Assembly: GCA_035578175.1 (NCBI GenBank) | Contig: JAQMRL010000001.1 | Coordinates: 239,211,038-239,275,037 of the forward strand | Reading direction: 5' to 3' | Source: Catonia carolina | Lineage: Eukaryota > Arthropoda > Insecta > Hemiptera > Achilidae | Length of the DNA stretch: 64,000 nt | In this document: positions 36,206-47,260 of the stretch, piece by piece | Layout of the letters: each line of letters opens with the position of its first letter | Numbering within the stretch: position 1 is the stretch's first letter | Notes under the pieces: generated by a model | Told to the model about the DNA's origin: nothing | The model's database searches: none | The model's input: only the letters and a program-made list of their open reading frames with translations | Program-made: the position numbers and the translations under genes

Positions 36206-37483
36206 TGAATGGGAAAGGACGCGTATTGAAGCTATCTGTCAGATGTCATTCTTTCAACATTCCCGTACTAAACAAACTGTCTGGTTTTCAATTTGTTACT
36301 ACGATATAACTGTTCCTTGATATTAGATTTGGTTATTGAGTAGAAGAGTGTTTTTTTTAAAGGATTGTAAAGAGATAATAATTACCTGGTAATTCGTTTA
36401 TTTTGTTGAATTATTAGATACTTGATTTTATTTATAATTCATAGTTTAATAGATACATATATCCGTTATTTTGGTTTAAATATATAACAATGGTCATATA
36501 GATCATAATTTAAAACCGAAACAATACCGTTAAATATTATTTCATCTATCTAGAGGTAACAAAATGGTCAGGAATAAAGTAATGATTATTAATTAAAGAT
36601 GAAAATTAGAGCGGAATCATTTAGTAAATACAAAAATATTTTAACTGAAACCAACGCCACATATTCAACTTTTGTTTCAACCTCATTTCATAATAACCTA
36701 TTTGATAATAACAGCAAAACCAAATACGCCCTTAATGTAGTCTATAAAACAATGGTAAAACATTATATGTAAAACATACGGCGTAGCTAAATCTAATGGA
36801 AATCAGTTTTCCATGTAATACCATCAATTAATAATGACTTTCATTATGTTTTTAGTTAGGTATTGAATAAAATATTGTATTTGTTATCCGGGTGGATAAA
36901 TAATTTTACGGATGATTCATTTTGTTCTGATATACATAGGTTATATAGTGAACAAACTGTTAACAATTGATTTTTCTTTAATTAATTAACTAATTTATTT
37001 ATTTACTTACCATCGTGTCACCTGCTTTCTCTTAGTTTGCTTTAACATCAACGACAATAGATAATATAACAGTAGCTACTGTTTTAACATGTTAAAAAAT
37101 TTAAACTCGATATGGAATTCGGCCTTTGGGAATCGAACGCTGAAGCGGGAATTTTCATTTTTAATATCTTCATTCTGTAACATTTGTGAAATAATTACCA
37201 AGTCAAAAATAGAATTGATAAATGTTACTGGCGCTTTATTGTCGATTACTGAAACTAAAATAGTTTTTTATCCTGTGGACGAATGTTGGATCTACCACCA
37301 CGCCGCGATTGAGGGGCTTTGCTTTTTTATAAAACGACTAAATTCTATGAAAATAAATATAAGAACTTCAATATTATAAATGAAATCATAATGGTTCCAT
37401 AATCAATGTTAACATTACAATATATTTTAATGAGAAAGAAAATTTAGCAGAATACATTTTTAAAGAAAATTATGTATTAGCTT
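36206..37483. other. Unassigned
   Basis: The 96-codon ATG-initiated frame at 37089-37379 has no recognised domain, no upstream promoter signal and no similarity I can name. Confidence 0.45.
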
Positions 37484-37750
37484 AAGTTCGGGATCTGGGT
37501 ATAATAAATAATAAACTAACTTTCCTTAAATTTATAATAATTATTTATTTACAAAATTATAGATTACAATTATTAATATAATTTCTTGTAGGCCCTACTA
37601 CAAAGAAACTACAACCAAATTACTTAAATTAAGTTCTTTATAAAACTTAAAGCTTAAACTTCTCTAACTAACAATAAAGGTTATTTACATAAAACAAAAC
37701 ATCAATAAGAAAATTAACTGGCAGGAAAGAACCGATAAATTTAGATAATC
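37484..37750 (+). mobile_element. LTR remnant of the 24162 family
   Basis: AAGTTCGGGATCTGGGTATAAT aligns with the left part of the solo LTR at 24162-24866, followed by similarly ordered AT-rich blocks with TTATTTACAAA. It is divergent and truncated; it abuts a LINE fragment on the right. Confidence 0.45.
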
Positions 37751-37763
37751 ATTAACCCAAAAC

Positions 37764-38340
37764 ATGTATAACAAAATATGCCTATCGACAAAAATTAAAA
37801 CCAGACACTACCAAACACTAATTCTCCCTGAAGTACAATACGCCAGTGAGACTCTCTTCGGACAATATAAAGTTAAAGAAGTAGAAAGGATCGAAAAACC
37901 AGATAGAAGGATAGTCAGAAAATGCACAAACAAGAAAAACGTAGTAGAAGGACAGTGGAGGATAATCTCAAATGAAGAAGTATATAAGATAATAACCCCG
38001 ATAACAAACTTCTTCAGGAAATAATAATTTCATTCTTTGGGCACCTACTTTGAGCAGAAAACATCAGACTTGCTGACCAAATCAACTTTTATGGGAAAGA
38101 ACAAGAAAACCGAAATGGATAAGGAAAGTTCAACAGAACATGTAAGAGTTGAGAATTTCAAGGGAGGATCTGATTACAAAATCTGGAACATACGACGAGC
38201 TAATTAAAACTAACATGATAACATTTGAATCTAAAACTAAAAAGAAATCCAACAGGGTGCATCGGACGAGGACAGGCGTCAAAGGTCGGAAAGCCTCAAA
38301 AAGATGTGAGCAAAAAGGAAAGAAGGAAGAATAAAACAAC
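37764..38340 (+). mobile_element. LINE 3' portion, C-terminal ORF2 (broken)
   Basis: Reading from 37764: STKIKTRHYQTLILPEVQYA, then KEVERIEKPDRRIVRK and EGQWRIISNEEVYK. This matches the C-terminal region of a widespread arthropod non-LTR ORF2 type ('K...Y...I.PE.LY..E', 'LE..ERK.LRKI', 'WR.RSN.ELY'). After a stop at ~38022 a second frame at 38149-38334 contains MRISREDLITKSGTYDELI and a lysine-rich end, consistent with the same protein's C terminus after a disrupted stretch. Inactive and 5'-truncated. Confidence 0.75.
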
Positions 38341-38696
38341 TTACTCGCTTCGGGAATAAGAAGAACCTATAACAGAATTGACTGGCACAGATATTGGACT
38401 TTAGTGATCCTATGAGGTTGTAAAAACTAAAAATAAATATATTTTTCTACTTAACGTTTAATTCTTACCTACAATCATGTGTGTACAAATTTACCATGCG
38501 GAAACCATTTCTCCACGTACTACAATGTAAACAAAGACTTGCTAATAGCACTTACTCATTCACTGGCAACTTGAACTGAACTCACAAAAAGAGCTGACTA
38601 TTTTAATTTTTTATTAGGTTTCTACAGAATAAATATAAAGACGAGGAAGTAAACATGTAACACATGTACAAAGGCTTTCTTTCGAATTCTGGAAGC
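38341..38696. other. Unassigned spacer
   Basis: AT-rich; no feature supported. Confidence 0.5.
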
Positions 38697-38707
38697 AATA
38701 ATAAACA

Positions 38708-38876
38708 TTTTTGTTTTGTTTTATGTCTGACTGTTCTGCAATTTCTTCTAACGCAGACGGTGGATAATGATGATAATGAAAATGAGTAATAAAAAAAGCC
38801 AGACCTGACCGGGAATCGAACCCGGGAACCAGGCGTAGAAGCCAGTTGCGCTAACCACTAACCCTTCAGGCCCGCT
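38708..38876 (-). mobile_element. tRNA-headed SINE (type T2), reverse strand
   Basis: The reverse strand from 38876 shows an A-box-like TAGTGGTTAGCGCAACTGG and a B box GGGTTCGATTCCCGG, with a well-formed T arm (CCGGG/CCCGG). The tail holds GCAGAACAGTC and the start of ATAAAAC. An exact 11-bp duplication, AATAATAAACA, flanks it at 38697-38707 and 38877-38887. It would be easy to mistake the head for a tRNA gene, but the tail and duplication show it is a SINE. Confidence 0.92.
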
Positions 38877-38898
38877 AATAATAAACAGGTTGTATCGT

Positions 38899-39627
38899 TG
38901 TAAAGTACAAATTGTACAAGCAATGGAAGTTTTAGTAATTCCTTATTACCGTAACTTCCATTATTAAGGTAAAATACCATTATATAATGTAAGGGAAAAC
39001 CCCCCATTGCTAGAATTAGAATTCTAGGTAGTTACATTAGAATATTATTTGGACAATAAGTTGTAAATTGTATAGCCAACTGTCAATCATCTGATAATTG
39101 GTAATATTCTTTAGACAGGTGTATTTCCCCCTATGTGTTTGTGGGCCTTTCTTTCACCTGCCAACTTACAGCCAATTATTGGGATGGTTCTTCTTCCTTT
39201 TGGACCTGCAGGTTGGTTAAACGGGGTTGGTAGGAAAGGGAGGCTTTTCGAGCAGAGGTTTCCTGATTTCGGATGTAGGATACCGAAATCAATTTCCTTG
39301 GGACTTAATTTTGGAACAATTGCTTAAGAAGGAGCAGTATTTGAAGAAGTGACTAGGAGAACGAGGAGTGACCAGGCGAACAAGAAGAAGAAGAAGAAAG
39401 GGGAAAAACATTTAATTGAGGTAAATTCATTTTGTATTTATTAAGGGTTTGTTAAGTTTTGTTTTCGTATTAAAGTAGCGGCAGAAAAAAGTTGGCTATG
39501 TTTAAAATTGGTTAGTCTATGGTAATTTAAGGATAAGGTTGTTAGTAGTTTATGTATTAAATGTTTTAGTTGAATGCAAGGAAATATAATTTTATTTATT
39601 TATTGTTCTCTTGTCTACTGATAGAGC
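38899..39627 (+). mobile_element. LTR of a retrotransposon, copy 2
   Basis: Collinear with 3663-4413 from TGTAAAGTACAA onward, sharing TGTGGGCCTTTCTTTCACCT, GGACTTAATTTTGG-like and GAGAACGAGGAGTGACCAGG blocks and GAAGAAGAAG. The frame at 39133-39327 is within the LTR. It is followed directly by a primer-binding-site-like sequence. Confidence 0.6.
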
Positions 39628-39638
39628 TGGCGCCCAAT
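39628..39638 (+). promoter_or_regulatory. tRNA-Lys-like primer-binding site
   Basis: TGGCGCCCAAT immediately follows the LTR. TGGCGCCCAA is the complement of the 3' end of tRNA-Lys as used by many retroelements. Only 10 bases match, and the rest is AT-rich, so chance cannot be excluded. Confidence 0.45.
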
Positions 39639-39639
39639 T

Positions 39640-40930
39640 TTTTTATTATTTTTTTTTCGACACATATTAAAGTATTTTCCCACCGATATAGTTGAAGGTG
39701 TGCATTATAGATTATACCAGAAAGAAAGACAAAAAGATATTCAGAATTTTCGAAATAAATTATAACAGAGTATACAGAAATAGAAAAATTATAAAACACT
39801 GGTAATTGAATAAAATTTAATAACAAAAGAATACAAGAACTAACAATAACAGCTGATACCACCACTGCATCTTTCCAGGTAATGTTAGTCACAAAACAAT
39901 ACAGTTTTTTTTATATCAAACCACGCCTCACCTAGCTGTCTCATCTTAATTTCTAGCTTAATATTACAATATTATTATTATTTTTATTTTACAAAAGCAA
40001 GAGCTTGCTGGCCAGAAACAAAGCGGAAAATACTAAATTTTTAAAACCCAGAATTTTCTAAAAACACCTTGTAAAATCAGTCAAGATAGTAAAACAAAAC
40101 TTTAACGTAAAGATAATGATATCCAGATACGGTCACCAATTTTTAAGTCCTTCAATGGTTCGTCTAAATGTTTCTTAAATGTGGACGTGTGGATAACTTA
40201 CATGGAAGCCACTTTTAAATATTGACTACACACAGCGAGAAAAATTTTGTTTCGTTATAATTTTGCTACTTTGGTACTTCAGTAGAGCAATTATTGACTG
40301 GCCTCTAGTCCTACCATCGAGATCTCTGATGAACATTGGAACACGCGTTGAGTAGAAACAATTTAATAATTTGAATTAATAGAAATATTATAGTTACTTT
40401 TTAATTTATAGAAAATTTAAAGTTTATTTCATCGTAAAACATTTATAATCTTACTCATATATATTTGTTTACCGTAACTTTTCTGTTATCTGTCAAACCA
40501 ATTTGTTTTTTCGAACTTTTATTAAATGGAATTAAAAGGAATAATTTTTTTTCATTTTACCAATTGTTTATATAAAGCATTCATTTTAGCATTAAAATTT
40601 CCTATTTATCTGAATTATTGGGGTTCGTTCCGTAGTATAGACTATTAGCCCTATTTGTAGCATTAAAATTTCTAATATTCTATTTATTTGCCACATAAAT
40701 AGTTGTTTTGATCGATAAGTTTAATAGATATTATAAACTATACCATAGACATTTTATTAGTCCTTTATTTATAAAAAAAAATATTATGATAACTATATTA
40801 TTAATTATACGGTTATTTTTTTGGGACAAATTCATTCGCATAATTCTACCTTAGAATTATTATCTAATAATGTAATAACAAAATAATACATTTGCAGAAA
40901 ATGTTACAGGAAGAAGATGTGTTATTATCA
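39640..40930. other. Unassigned
   Basis: About 60-80 bp after the primer-binding site resemble the copy-1 leader (CCCACCGATATAGTTGAAGG). Beyond that no gag or pol motif is seen. The 98-codon reverse frame at 39596-39892 is not supported. Confidence 0.45.
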
Positions 40931-40934
40931 TTAA

Positions 40935-41489
40935 CCCTTTATAGGGCAGTACTACGGGGAAAAATATACAAGTTGTAAAAAATGTTAAATTTTGTTTTAC
41001 ATAGACTTAAGTAATGTTTTTCTAGTACCAGAACAGTAAGATATTTCTTTTTTTTATGTTATGCCTTGGTAAGTATACTTACCAAGGAACGTTTATTGAA
41101 ATGGGAATCACATAATGTTTAGTGGTAAGAATGCTTATTTAAACAACTTGTAGTCCTATATAACAGAAAATGTGTAGAATAACATATCTCTACTTTAAAA
41201 TATGAGCATGAATGCTTGTTTTCCCGTAAAAAAGTCAAATTTTTAAGCACTGTACAAAAGTAACAACAAAACCACACGGTTGCGTACGCTGGCATAAATC
41301 CTTACCTTATTCATGTAACTCATGAAGCAAATGGTCGCTGCGTACTAATTTCAAAATGTGGATAGCCTACTTACCAGAGAACATCTACAAAACCATAAAA
41401 TGCCAATAGGGTTCAACTGCATAGCTTAATCTTAAAAAAATCGATCATATTGCCAGTGGTAAATATACTTACCAAAGACCTATAAAGGG
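40935..41489. mobile_element. piggyBac-like MITE (555 bp)
   Basis: TTAA flanks both ends (40931-40934, 41490-41493), and the termini form an 11-bp inverted repeat CCCTTTATAGG / CCTATAAAGGG. TTAA targets and a terminal CCC are the signature of the piggyBac superfamily. No transposase is encoded, so it must be mobilised in trans. It contains a perfect 24-bp palindrome at 41064-41087 (half-site CCTTGGTAAGTA), and a related GGTAAATATACTTACC at 41459-41474 close to the right end. Confidence 0.8.
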
Positions 41490-41493
41490 TTAA

Positions 41494-42167
41494 TTAAATC
41501 ACAAGTTTTTTGTTTAAAATAATTACATAAAAACAAAGATACAAAACACGAAAACTGAACCGATCCAATGAAGAAGAAATAAAGCTTCTATATGAAAAGA
41601 AATGTGACACGCAAGAAAGCCTCAGATTTAAGTTACCAATAAGACATGAGAACTGTAAACCACCTGAGACGCTTCAAAAGTGCCAGACATGAAGTGGAAA
41701 AAAGAAAAAGAATGAAAATAAAACACGTCATTCAGAAAAAACTTTGAAAATAATAGTGAAATACAAACAATAAAGGATAAATAAAAAATAACGAAATAAA
41801 GATGTTGGTATCGGTTTGTCAGAAAATGCAATGGAAAAATAAGGTGGTGGGAGATGGAAGTAAAATAGAGCAGGGGAAGGAAAGAGTAGATTGGAAAAAC
41901 AATATAACGGAGAATGACAGAAAATGATAGATGGACCAGTTAGGAATTTGACCCGTCACATTCAGTAATAAATCATAACATTATACAATAGTGAGTTTGT
42001 GCTAATGACGGGCCACTGTTACAAAACACACATTCACTTATCATGCACAAAATAAATATATACACACTTACGCAAACATAAAATTTATTTGCTGATGAAA
42101 TAATTGTAGAATATGGTTGATTTCTGGTTTTTCATATATAGCCCTACGATTTGCATTTAGTAGTTCT
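41494..42167. other. Unassigned
   Basis: AT-rich; the reverse frame at 41628-41831 is unsupported. Confidence 0.5.
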
Positions 42168-42180
42168 TCTAAAATTTTTA

Positions 42181-42336
42181 GCAACGGGCTTCTACGCCAG
42201 GGTCCCGGGTTCGATTCCCAGTCAGGTCTGGTCAGGTCAGGTCTACATCTTTTCATCCCTCATCTTCATCTATCATCTTTCTCACCGTCAGCATTAGCAG
42301 TAATTGCAGAACAGTCGGACGTTAAACAAAAAAAAA
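42181..42336 (+). mobile_element. tRNA-headed SINE (type T2), 5'-truncated
   Basis: It begins in the middle of the head (GGGCTTCTACGCC) and retains the B box GGGTTCGATTCCC, then GTCAGGTCTGG with a GTCAG repeat, and the tail TTAGCAGTAATTGCAGAACA, GACGTTAAAC, poly(A). The 13-bp duplication TCTAAAATTTTTA is exact (42168-42180 and 42337-42349). The A box is missing, so truncation occurred during reverse transcription. Confidence 0.92.
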
Positions 42337-42849
42337 TCTAAAATTTTTAATTCTGTAAACTCAAATTCTTTAAATTCTTGCTTCCAAAATATCATTTTCG
42401 TAAAAGGAATGCTTAAAGTATTTATCTTTAAAACTGATTTTAAGAAACTTTTGCTCTGTTCTTAGCTATGTTCGTAATTACAAATACACAGAATACTTAG
42501 CGCAAGCCATCCTAGTTGCAAGAACCAATTATTATCTCATTGAAATTGTATTTAACCGTAATCAGAACATTGTCTGAGTAAGAATAAAAAATTCAATTGC
42601 ATTCTGGAAGCAGGTATAAACATGAAAATCTTATAGTTATCAACTTTACTTGCTATTATTCCATGGCCAATTGTCCATGCGATTAGGCCCCAGTCACATT
42701 AGACTCATTCATTGAACTTTACGCTCATATTATCTAGTTCAGGTGTTCACTACCTTTTTGTAATGGTGGGTCAATGTATTACTGATTTTTCGAGCTCTAC
42801 CGCATTAATAAAATTGCTAGAGTTTAACAAATTAGCATAGGTTAATATA

Positions 42850-44141
42850 CAAGGGTCATCTCTCAAGTAAAGACCGTTTTGTTGTGCAAAATTTATGCAG
42901 AAAAATATGTAAATACAAAGCGATAAAGAATTAAATGCGTAACTTACATTAATGCTCTTCATAGTCGCCCTATGAATTAAGACATTTGTCATAGCGATTC
43001 ACCGGCTTCAATATCCCCTCGTCATATTCTTCTACCGCCAGTTCATTTAGCCACTGATCCACAGCATCTTTAAGTTCATCGTCACTTGTGAATTGCTTAC
43101 CACCCAAAAATTCTTTCAATTTTCCAAGAAAATGGTAATCTGAGGCGATAAATCTGGACTGTACGGTGGGTAACTGAAATCGAGCATCTTGCCTGCCACA
43201 TGTCGACGTGCATTATCGTGCAAGAGTACGATGCCGTCGGTAAGCGGTCCAAGGGATCGATTTTGAATGGCACGTCGTAACTTGCGTAGACTTTCGCAGT
43301 AATATCCTGCATTTACAGTCGTTCCGCGTGATGTAAAGTTAATCAACAGGATGGCAAATCGATCCCAAAAGACCGTGGCCATCAATTTCCTTCCAAACGG
43401 CAGTGGCTTGATCTGTGTCGGTTTCGATGGGGACTGAGGATGACGTCATTCACATGACTGCCGTTTTCTCTCTAGCGTGTACTCACTGTTTCATCGCCGG
43501 TAACTATTGAATTAAGGAATTCATCACCATTTTCTCTGCAGCGCATCAGGAATTCCAACGCAGATCCAATTCGGATTTGTTTGTGACCTTCCGATAACAC
43601 GTACGGCACCCAACGCGCACAAACCTTTCTGAAGCTTACGTGGTCACGCACAATGCGACAAATAAAAGCTCCTGAAACATCAGGAAAACTAAGGGCCAAT
43701 TCAGATATTGTCAAGCGACGATTGTTTTTGATTTCTTCATCGACCTTTTTCAACGAGTCCTCGTTGATTATTGACAGCCTCCCCGAACATTCTTCATCAT
43801 GCACATTAACTCACGGATTTTTAAACGTTTCACACAATTTTCGAACGTTTCTTTTATTCGTTACATTATCACCAACCAACTGCCTATGAATTTCGACCGG
43901 TTTGACGGTTTGATGGTTTAAAAAACGTATCACTGCACGTATGTCACAATCGGCGGCAACATCAATTGTCTGATTCATTTCGAAACGCAATAACAACAAA
44001 CTTAAATAAAGATACAACAACGCGACAACTGAAAAACAACAATGCAGTGTGTATATTTTGACACTGGCCTTCCACCATACAGGTTAGCCAACCTCAAGGC
44101 GAGAAATTGCTCAACGGTCTTTTCTTTAGAGATGACCGTCG
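42850..44141 (-). mobile_element. Complete mariner transposon (1292 bp)
   Basis: The inverted ends match over ~28 bp: left CAAGGGTCATCTCTCAAGTA, right (reversed) CGACGGTCATCTCTAAAGAA, both followed by AGACCGTT. TA flanks each side (42848-42849, 44142-44143). The length is normal for mariner (~1.3 kb). It contains one transposase-derived sequence on the reverse strand, which is inactivated. Confidence 0.95.
42970..43978 (-). pseudogene. Mariner transposase pseudogene
   Basis: The likely start is the ATG at 43976-43978 (MNQTIDVAADCDIRAVIRFL), which opens the helix-turn-helix DNA-binding half (RAVIRFLNHQTVKPVEIHRQ). The first catalytic Asp is in VTGDE near 43490, the second in LLHDNARRH (~43210), the third in YPPYSPDLSP (~43160). 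The spacing between the second and third Asp is 20 residues instead of the usual 34, so an in-frame deletion is likely. A TGA at 43811-43813 is in frame; at least two frameshifts (after TGDETVSTR, and after PDLSP) and a further TGA break the sequence. The C terminus ends YDKCLNS with a stop at 42970-42972. It once cut and pasted the element by a DDD mechanism; it is not functional now. Confidence 0.93.
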
Positions 44142-45099
44142 TACATCTTATTTACTTGTAAACAAATTTTAAAATACAATTATTTTATGGTACGGTGAAC
44201 GACAGAACTATTTAATACTATATAGCTTATCTGTACCACGTTATCCATGGGTCTACAATCCTTCATCAATGATTGACAATTTGTTGAATGTCTGTAGTTG
44301 CTTGATTCCAAGTGACTGTCTGTTAACTGCGTACGAGCTTTAGATTTTATAGTTTTCATTAAAAAGCCTCCTATTCTCATGAAAACACTTTTCTACTGAG
44401 TGATACGGTTATAAACCAAAAAATGTAACCCAATTATTGTTTCTGATTATTTTAGATAACATGTAAATGTTTGAACTAACTTCTAGCCTAATGATCTAAA
44501 ACCCCAATTTAATTGTGCCAAAAATTTCACATCTCATTATTTACCTAATTTTAAGTTAATTGATAGACTGGATTTGAAAAAATGAATATTATCATCGTCG
44601 TTATGAAAGAACGTACAAATTTATTCTTACTAAATGTTCAAAAAATATAATCTGATTATAGTTCATTGTATTTAATGTTCAAACCAACATCTTCTTTAAA
44701 TAACGTAGGCGTAATCTATTAAGATACGTACAGTCTTATTTCTCAGAATTATTATATTCTTTGTGCTTGAATTTTGACTATAGCAATAATAATCAGAGAC
44801 CTATTGCAAAACTAATTTTCGAATATTTTTTAAGGCATGAATTGATGATTGGAATTCTACACTATTGGCGCGGAACGTGTATATTTTAATTATACATTAT
44901 GAGTTAACTATCGGATTCTAAATCAACAAAAAAATAAACATTACAGGATATCGTTTCATAACGAATTTTTTTCTTCTGCACTGTTTGTGTCTATACATAT
45001 GACAAAATATATTAATAAAATCTAATAGAACTGATGTACAGTTGACAAATTATGTAGGTCTTGCGAGTAAGGCGGCCTACGTTGACGGTGACGCGCGTG

Positions 45100-45395
45100 T
45101 GACGTCAAAGGCAGATATAATATCGGACCAATTAGAGTCTAGTATTCTCAACCAATGAAAAATCTCCAAATCTAGCCAATCAGATGTCTTCTTATGCATT
45201 AATTTGATTGGTTATTATTGTCCAATCAGAGAGCTTATTGTAATTCACTACGTCATCCGATATGAAGCAATGAAATCGTTTCATTCAGTATTACGTCATT
45301 TGTCAGTATGGACTTCCTGATTGGTCCGGAACTGTTCCTGCGCGTGACGTCGACTTACATTTTCACATAAGATCCGCCCATTGTCACCGCCCAAT
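45100..45395. promoter_or_regulatory. CCAAT/CRE cluster, unit 1
   Basis: CCAAT occurs at 45128, 45152, 45176, 45222 and 45391, and its reverse ATTGG at 45207 and 45320. The first three are spaced exactly 24 bp. CRE-type motifs are TGACGTCA at 45100-45107, TACGTCA at 45249-45255 and 45292-45298, and TGACGTC at 45345-45351. CCAAT is the NF-Y site and TGACGTCA the CREB/ATF site. No transcription unit that it would serve is recognised. Confidence 0.5.
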
Positions 45396-45604
45396 TAACG
45401 GTAAAGCTGAATATTACAGAATAACGTCTACTGAAATGCTATAAGTTCCAGAATTAAAACACCTACCAAAAAAATTTTCAACTTTTTAGAGATCTTCCGG
45501 GTTCACAATGTTTATGGTATTATTTTATGTAACAGCAGTATATATACAGCTGCTTTTTACAGTATGAAATTAAAAAAGCCATGTGAAGGAAGCAAGAAAA
45601 CAGA

Positions 45605-45961
45605 TTGGGTTGTCACATACAAACTTGCTCAAACGTAACAAATTATTTTGTTGGCTACCATGCAAACACTCTTATACGAACATTACAGATTGTCATTTTG
45701 TCACTTTATATTAACGTTAATTTTAATAAGGACGTAAGTGCCGTTTTTTTGTCAAAAATCGTCAGTAGAATCGCCGGCATTGTCAAAATGAATGTTAGAA
45801 CATACTTGATCTATACCTTTTTAGAGAAACATACAAATTGTGCCGTTTTGACGGCAAACCGTCACATTAAAAACGGTAAACGTTATGAACAATTTTTGGG
45901 CAATATTTTTCAACGTTTCTCTTCGTTGATTCGTAGTTTGTTTTATAGTTTTATTTTATGA
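45605..45961 (+). other. 118-codon open frame in unit 1, probably not a gene
   Basis: An uninterrupted frame, opening at TTG, has a same-length counterpart at 47468-47824. Of ~33 nucleotide differences between the two, about 21 change an amino acid, so I see no purifying selection. No signal peptide, domain or family is recognised. It is listed because the shared length makes it look gene-like. Confidence 0.3.
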
Positions 45962-45979
45962 TGGGAAAATTTAGTATTG

Positions 45980-46215
45980 CTTATAACAGGCAGTTAAATT
46001 TTAAATATTTTCTTAAATTTCATTTGCTACCTCTACGGCTACATTCATAGTTCTGTTTTTTTCACTAGAGAAGTTAAATTTAACCTAAATTGTATTAAGT
46101 ACAGAAGAGGTACTGGTGAAAGAAAAACTGTTAAGAGTTTCTCCCAGCGACAGTAGATTATTATACAGTTAGACCCTGCAGTGAATATTAAAAGCGCAAT
46201 TGGAAGATGCAAACT
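45980..46215 (+). mobile_element. Decayed SINE-A in unit 1
   Basis: TATAACAGGCAG, GTACAGAAGAGGTACTGGTG, and TTATACAGTTAGACCCTGCA align in order with SINE-A (CATAACAGGCAG, AACAGAAGAGGTAGAGGTG, TTATACAGCCAGACCCTGTG). The 3' third is missing. Much more divergent than other copies. Confidence 0.65.
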
Positions 46216-46962
46216 GAAAGATTTTTAAAAGGCCTCCAATGCTCATGAAAACACTTTTCTGCTGAGTGATACGGTTATAAACCAAAATATGTAACCCAAT
46301 TATTGTTTCTTATTATTTCAGATAACATGTAAATGTTTGAACTAACTTCTAGCCTAATGATCTAAAAACCCAATTTAATTGTGCCGATAATTTCACGACT
46401 CATTATTTACCTAATTTTAAGTTAAATGATAGACTGGATTTGAAAAAATGAATAATATCATCGTCGTTACGAAAGAACGTACAAATTTATTCTTAGTAAA
46501 TGTTCAAAAAATATAATCTGATTATAGTTCATTGAATTTAATGTTCAAACCAACATCTTCTTTAAATAACGTAGGCGTAATCTATTAAGATACATACGGT
46601 CTTAGTTCTCAGAATTATTTAATTTTTTGTGCTTGAATTTTGACTATAGCAATAATAATCAGAGAGCTATGGCAAAACTAATTTTCTAATGTTTTTTACG
46701 GCATGAATTGATGATTGGAATTCTACACTGTTGGCGCGGAACGTGTATATTTTAATTATACATTATGAGTTAACTATCGGGTCTAAATCAACACAAAAAA
46801 ACATTACAGATATCGTTACTTTACGAATTTTTTTTCTTCTGCACTGTTTGTGTCTATACATTTGCGAAAATATATTAATAAAATCTAATAGAACTGATGT
46901 ACAGTTGACAAATTATTTAGGTCTTGCGAGTAAGGCGGCCTACGTTGACGGTGACGCGCGTG

Positions 46963-47260
46963 TGACGTCAAAGGCAGATATAATATCGGACCAATCAGAG
47001 TTTAGTATTCTCAACCAATGAAAAATCTCCAAATCTAGCCAATCAGATGTCTTCTTATGCGTCAATTTGATTGGTTATTATTGTCCAATCAGAGAGCTTT
47101 TTGTAATTCACTACGTCATCCGATATGAACCAATGAAATCGTTTCATTCAGTATTACGTCATTTGTCAGTATGAACTTCCTGATTGGTCCGGAACTGTTC
47201 CTGCGCGTGACGTCGACTTACATTTTTACTTAAGATCCGCCCATTGTCACCGCCCAGTTA
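46963..47260. promoter_or_regulatory. CCAAT/CRE cluster, unit 2
   Basis: Same motif series as unit 1: TGACGTCA at 46963-46970, then CCAAT and ATTGG boxes in the same spacing. Two boxes differ: GCAAT in unit 1 is CCAAT here (near 47130), and the last CCAAT of unit 1 is CCAGT here. Confidence 0.5.

Larger units (their letters stand above)
44361..46226 (+). repeat. Tandem duplication, unit 1 (1.86 kb)
   Basis: Direct repeat of 46227-48090, offset ~1863-1866 bp and almost free of indels. By eye the mismatch rate is ~5% in the first 345 bp, ~3% over the CCAAT/CRE block and ~9% over the 118-codon frame. The unit holds, in order, AT-rich DNA, the CCAAT/CRE cluster, a 118-codon frame without ATG (45605-45961) and a decayed SINE-A (about 45980-46215). 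The duplication therefore happened after that SINE inserted. Confidence 0.93.

Noticed and set aside
37089..37379. 96-codon ATG-initiated frame
   Set aside because: No homology, promoter or splice context is visible; length is within chance expectation for 64 kb.
38800..38876. Possible tRNA gene on the reverse strand
   Set aside because: It is the head of a SINE: a SINE tail follows, and an exact 11-bp duplication flanks the whole unit.
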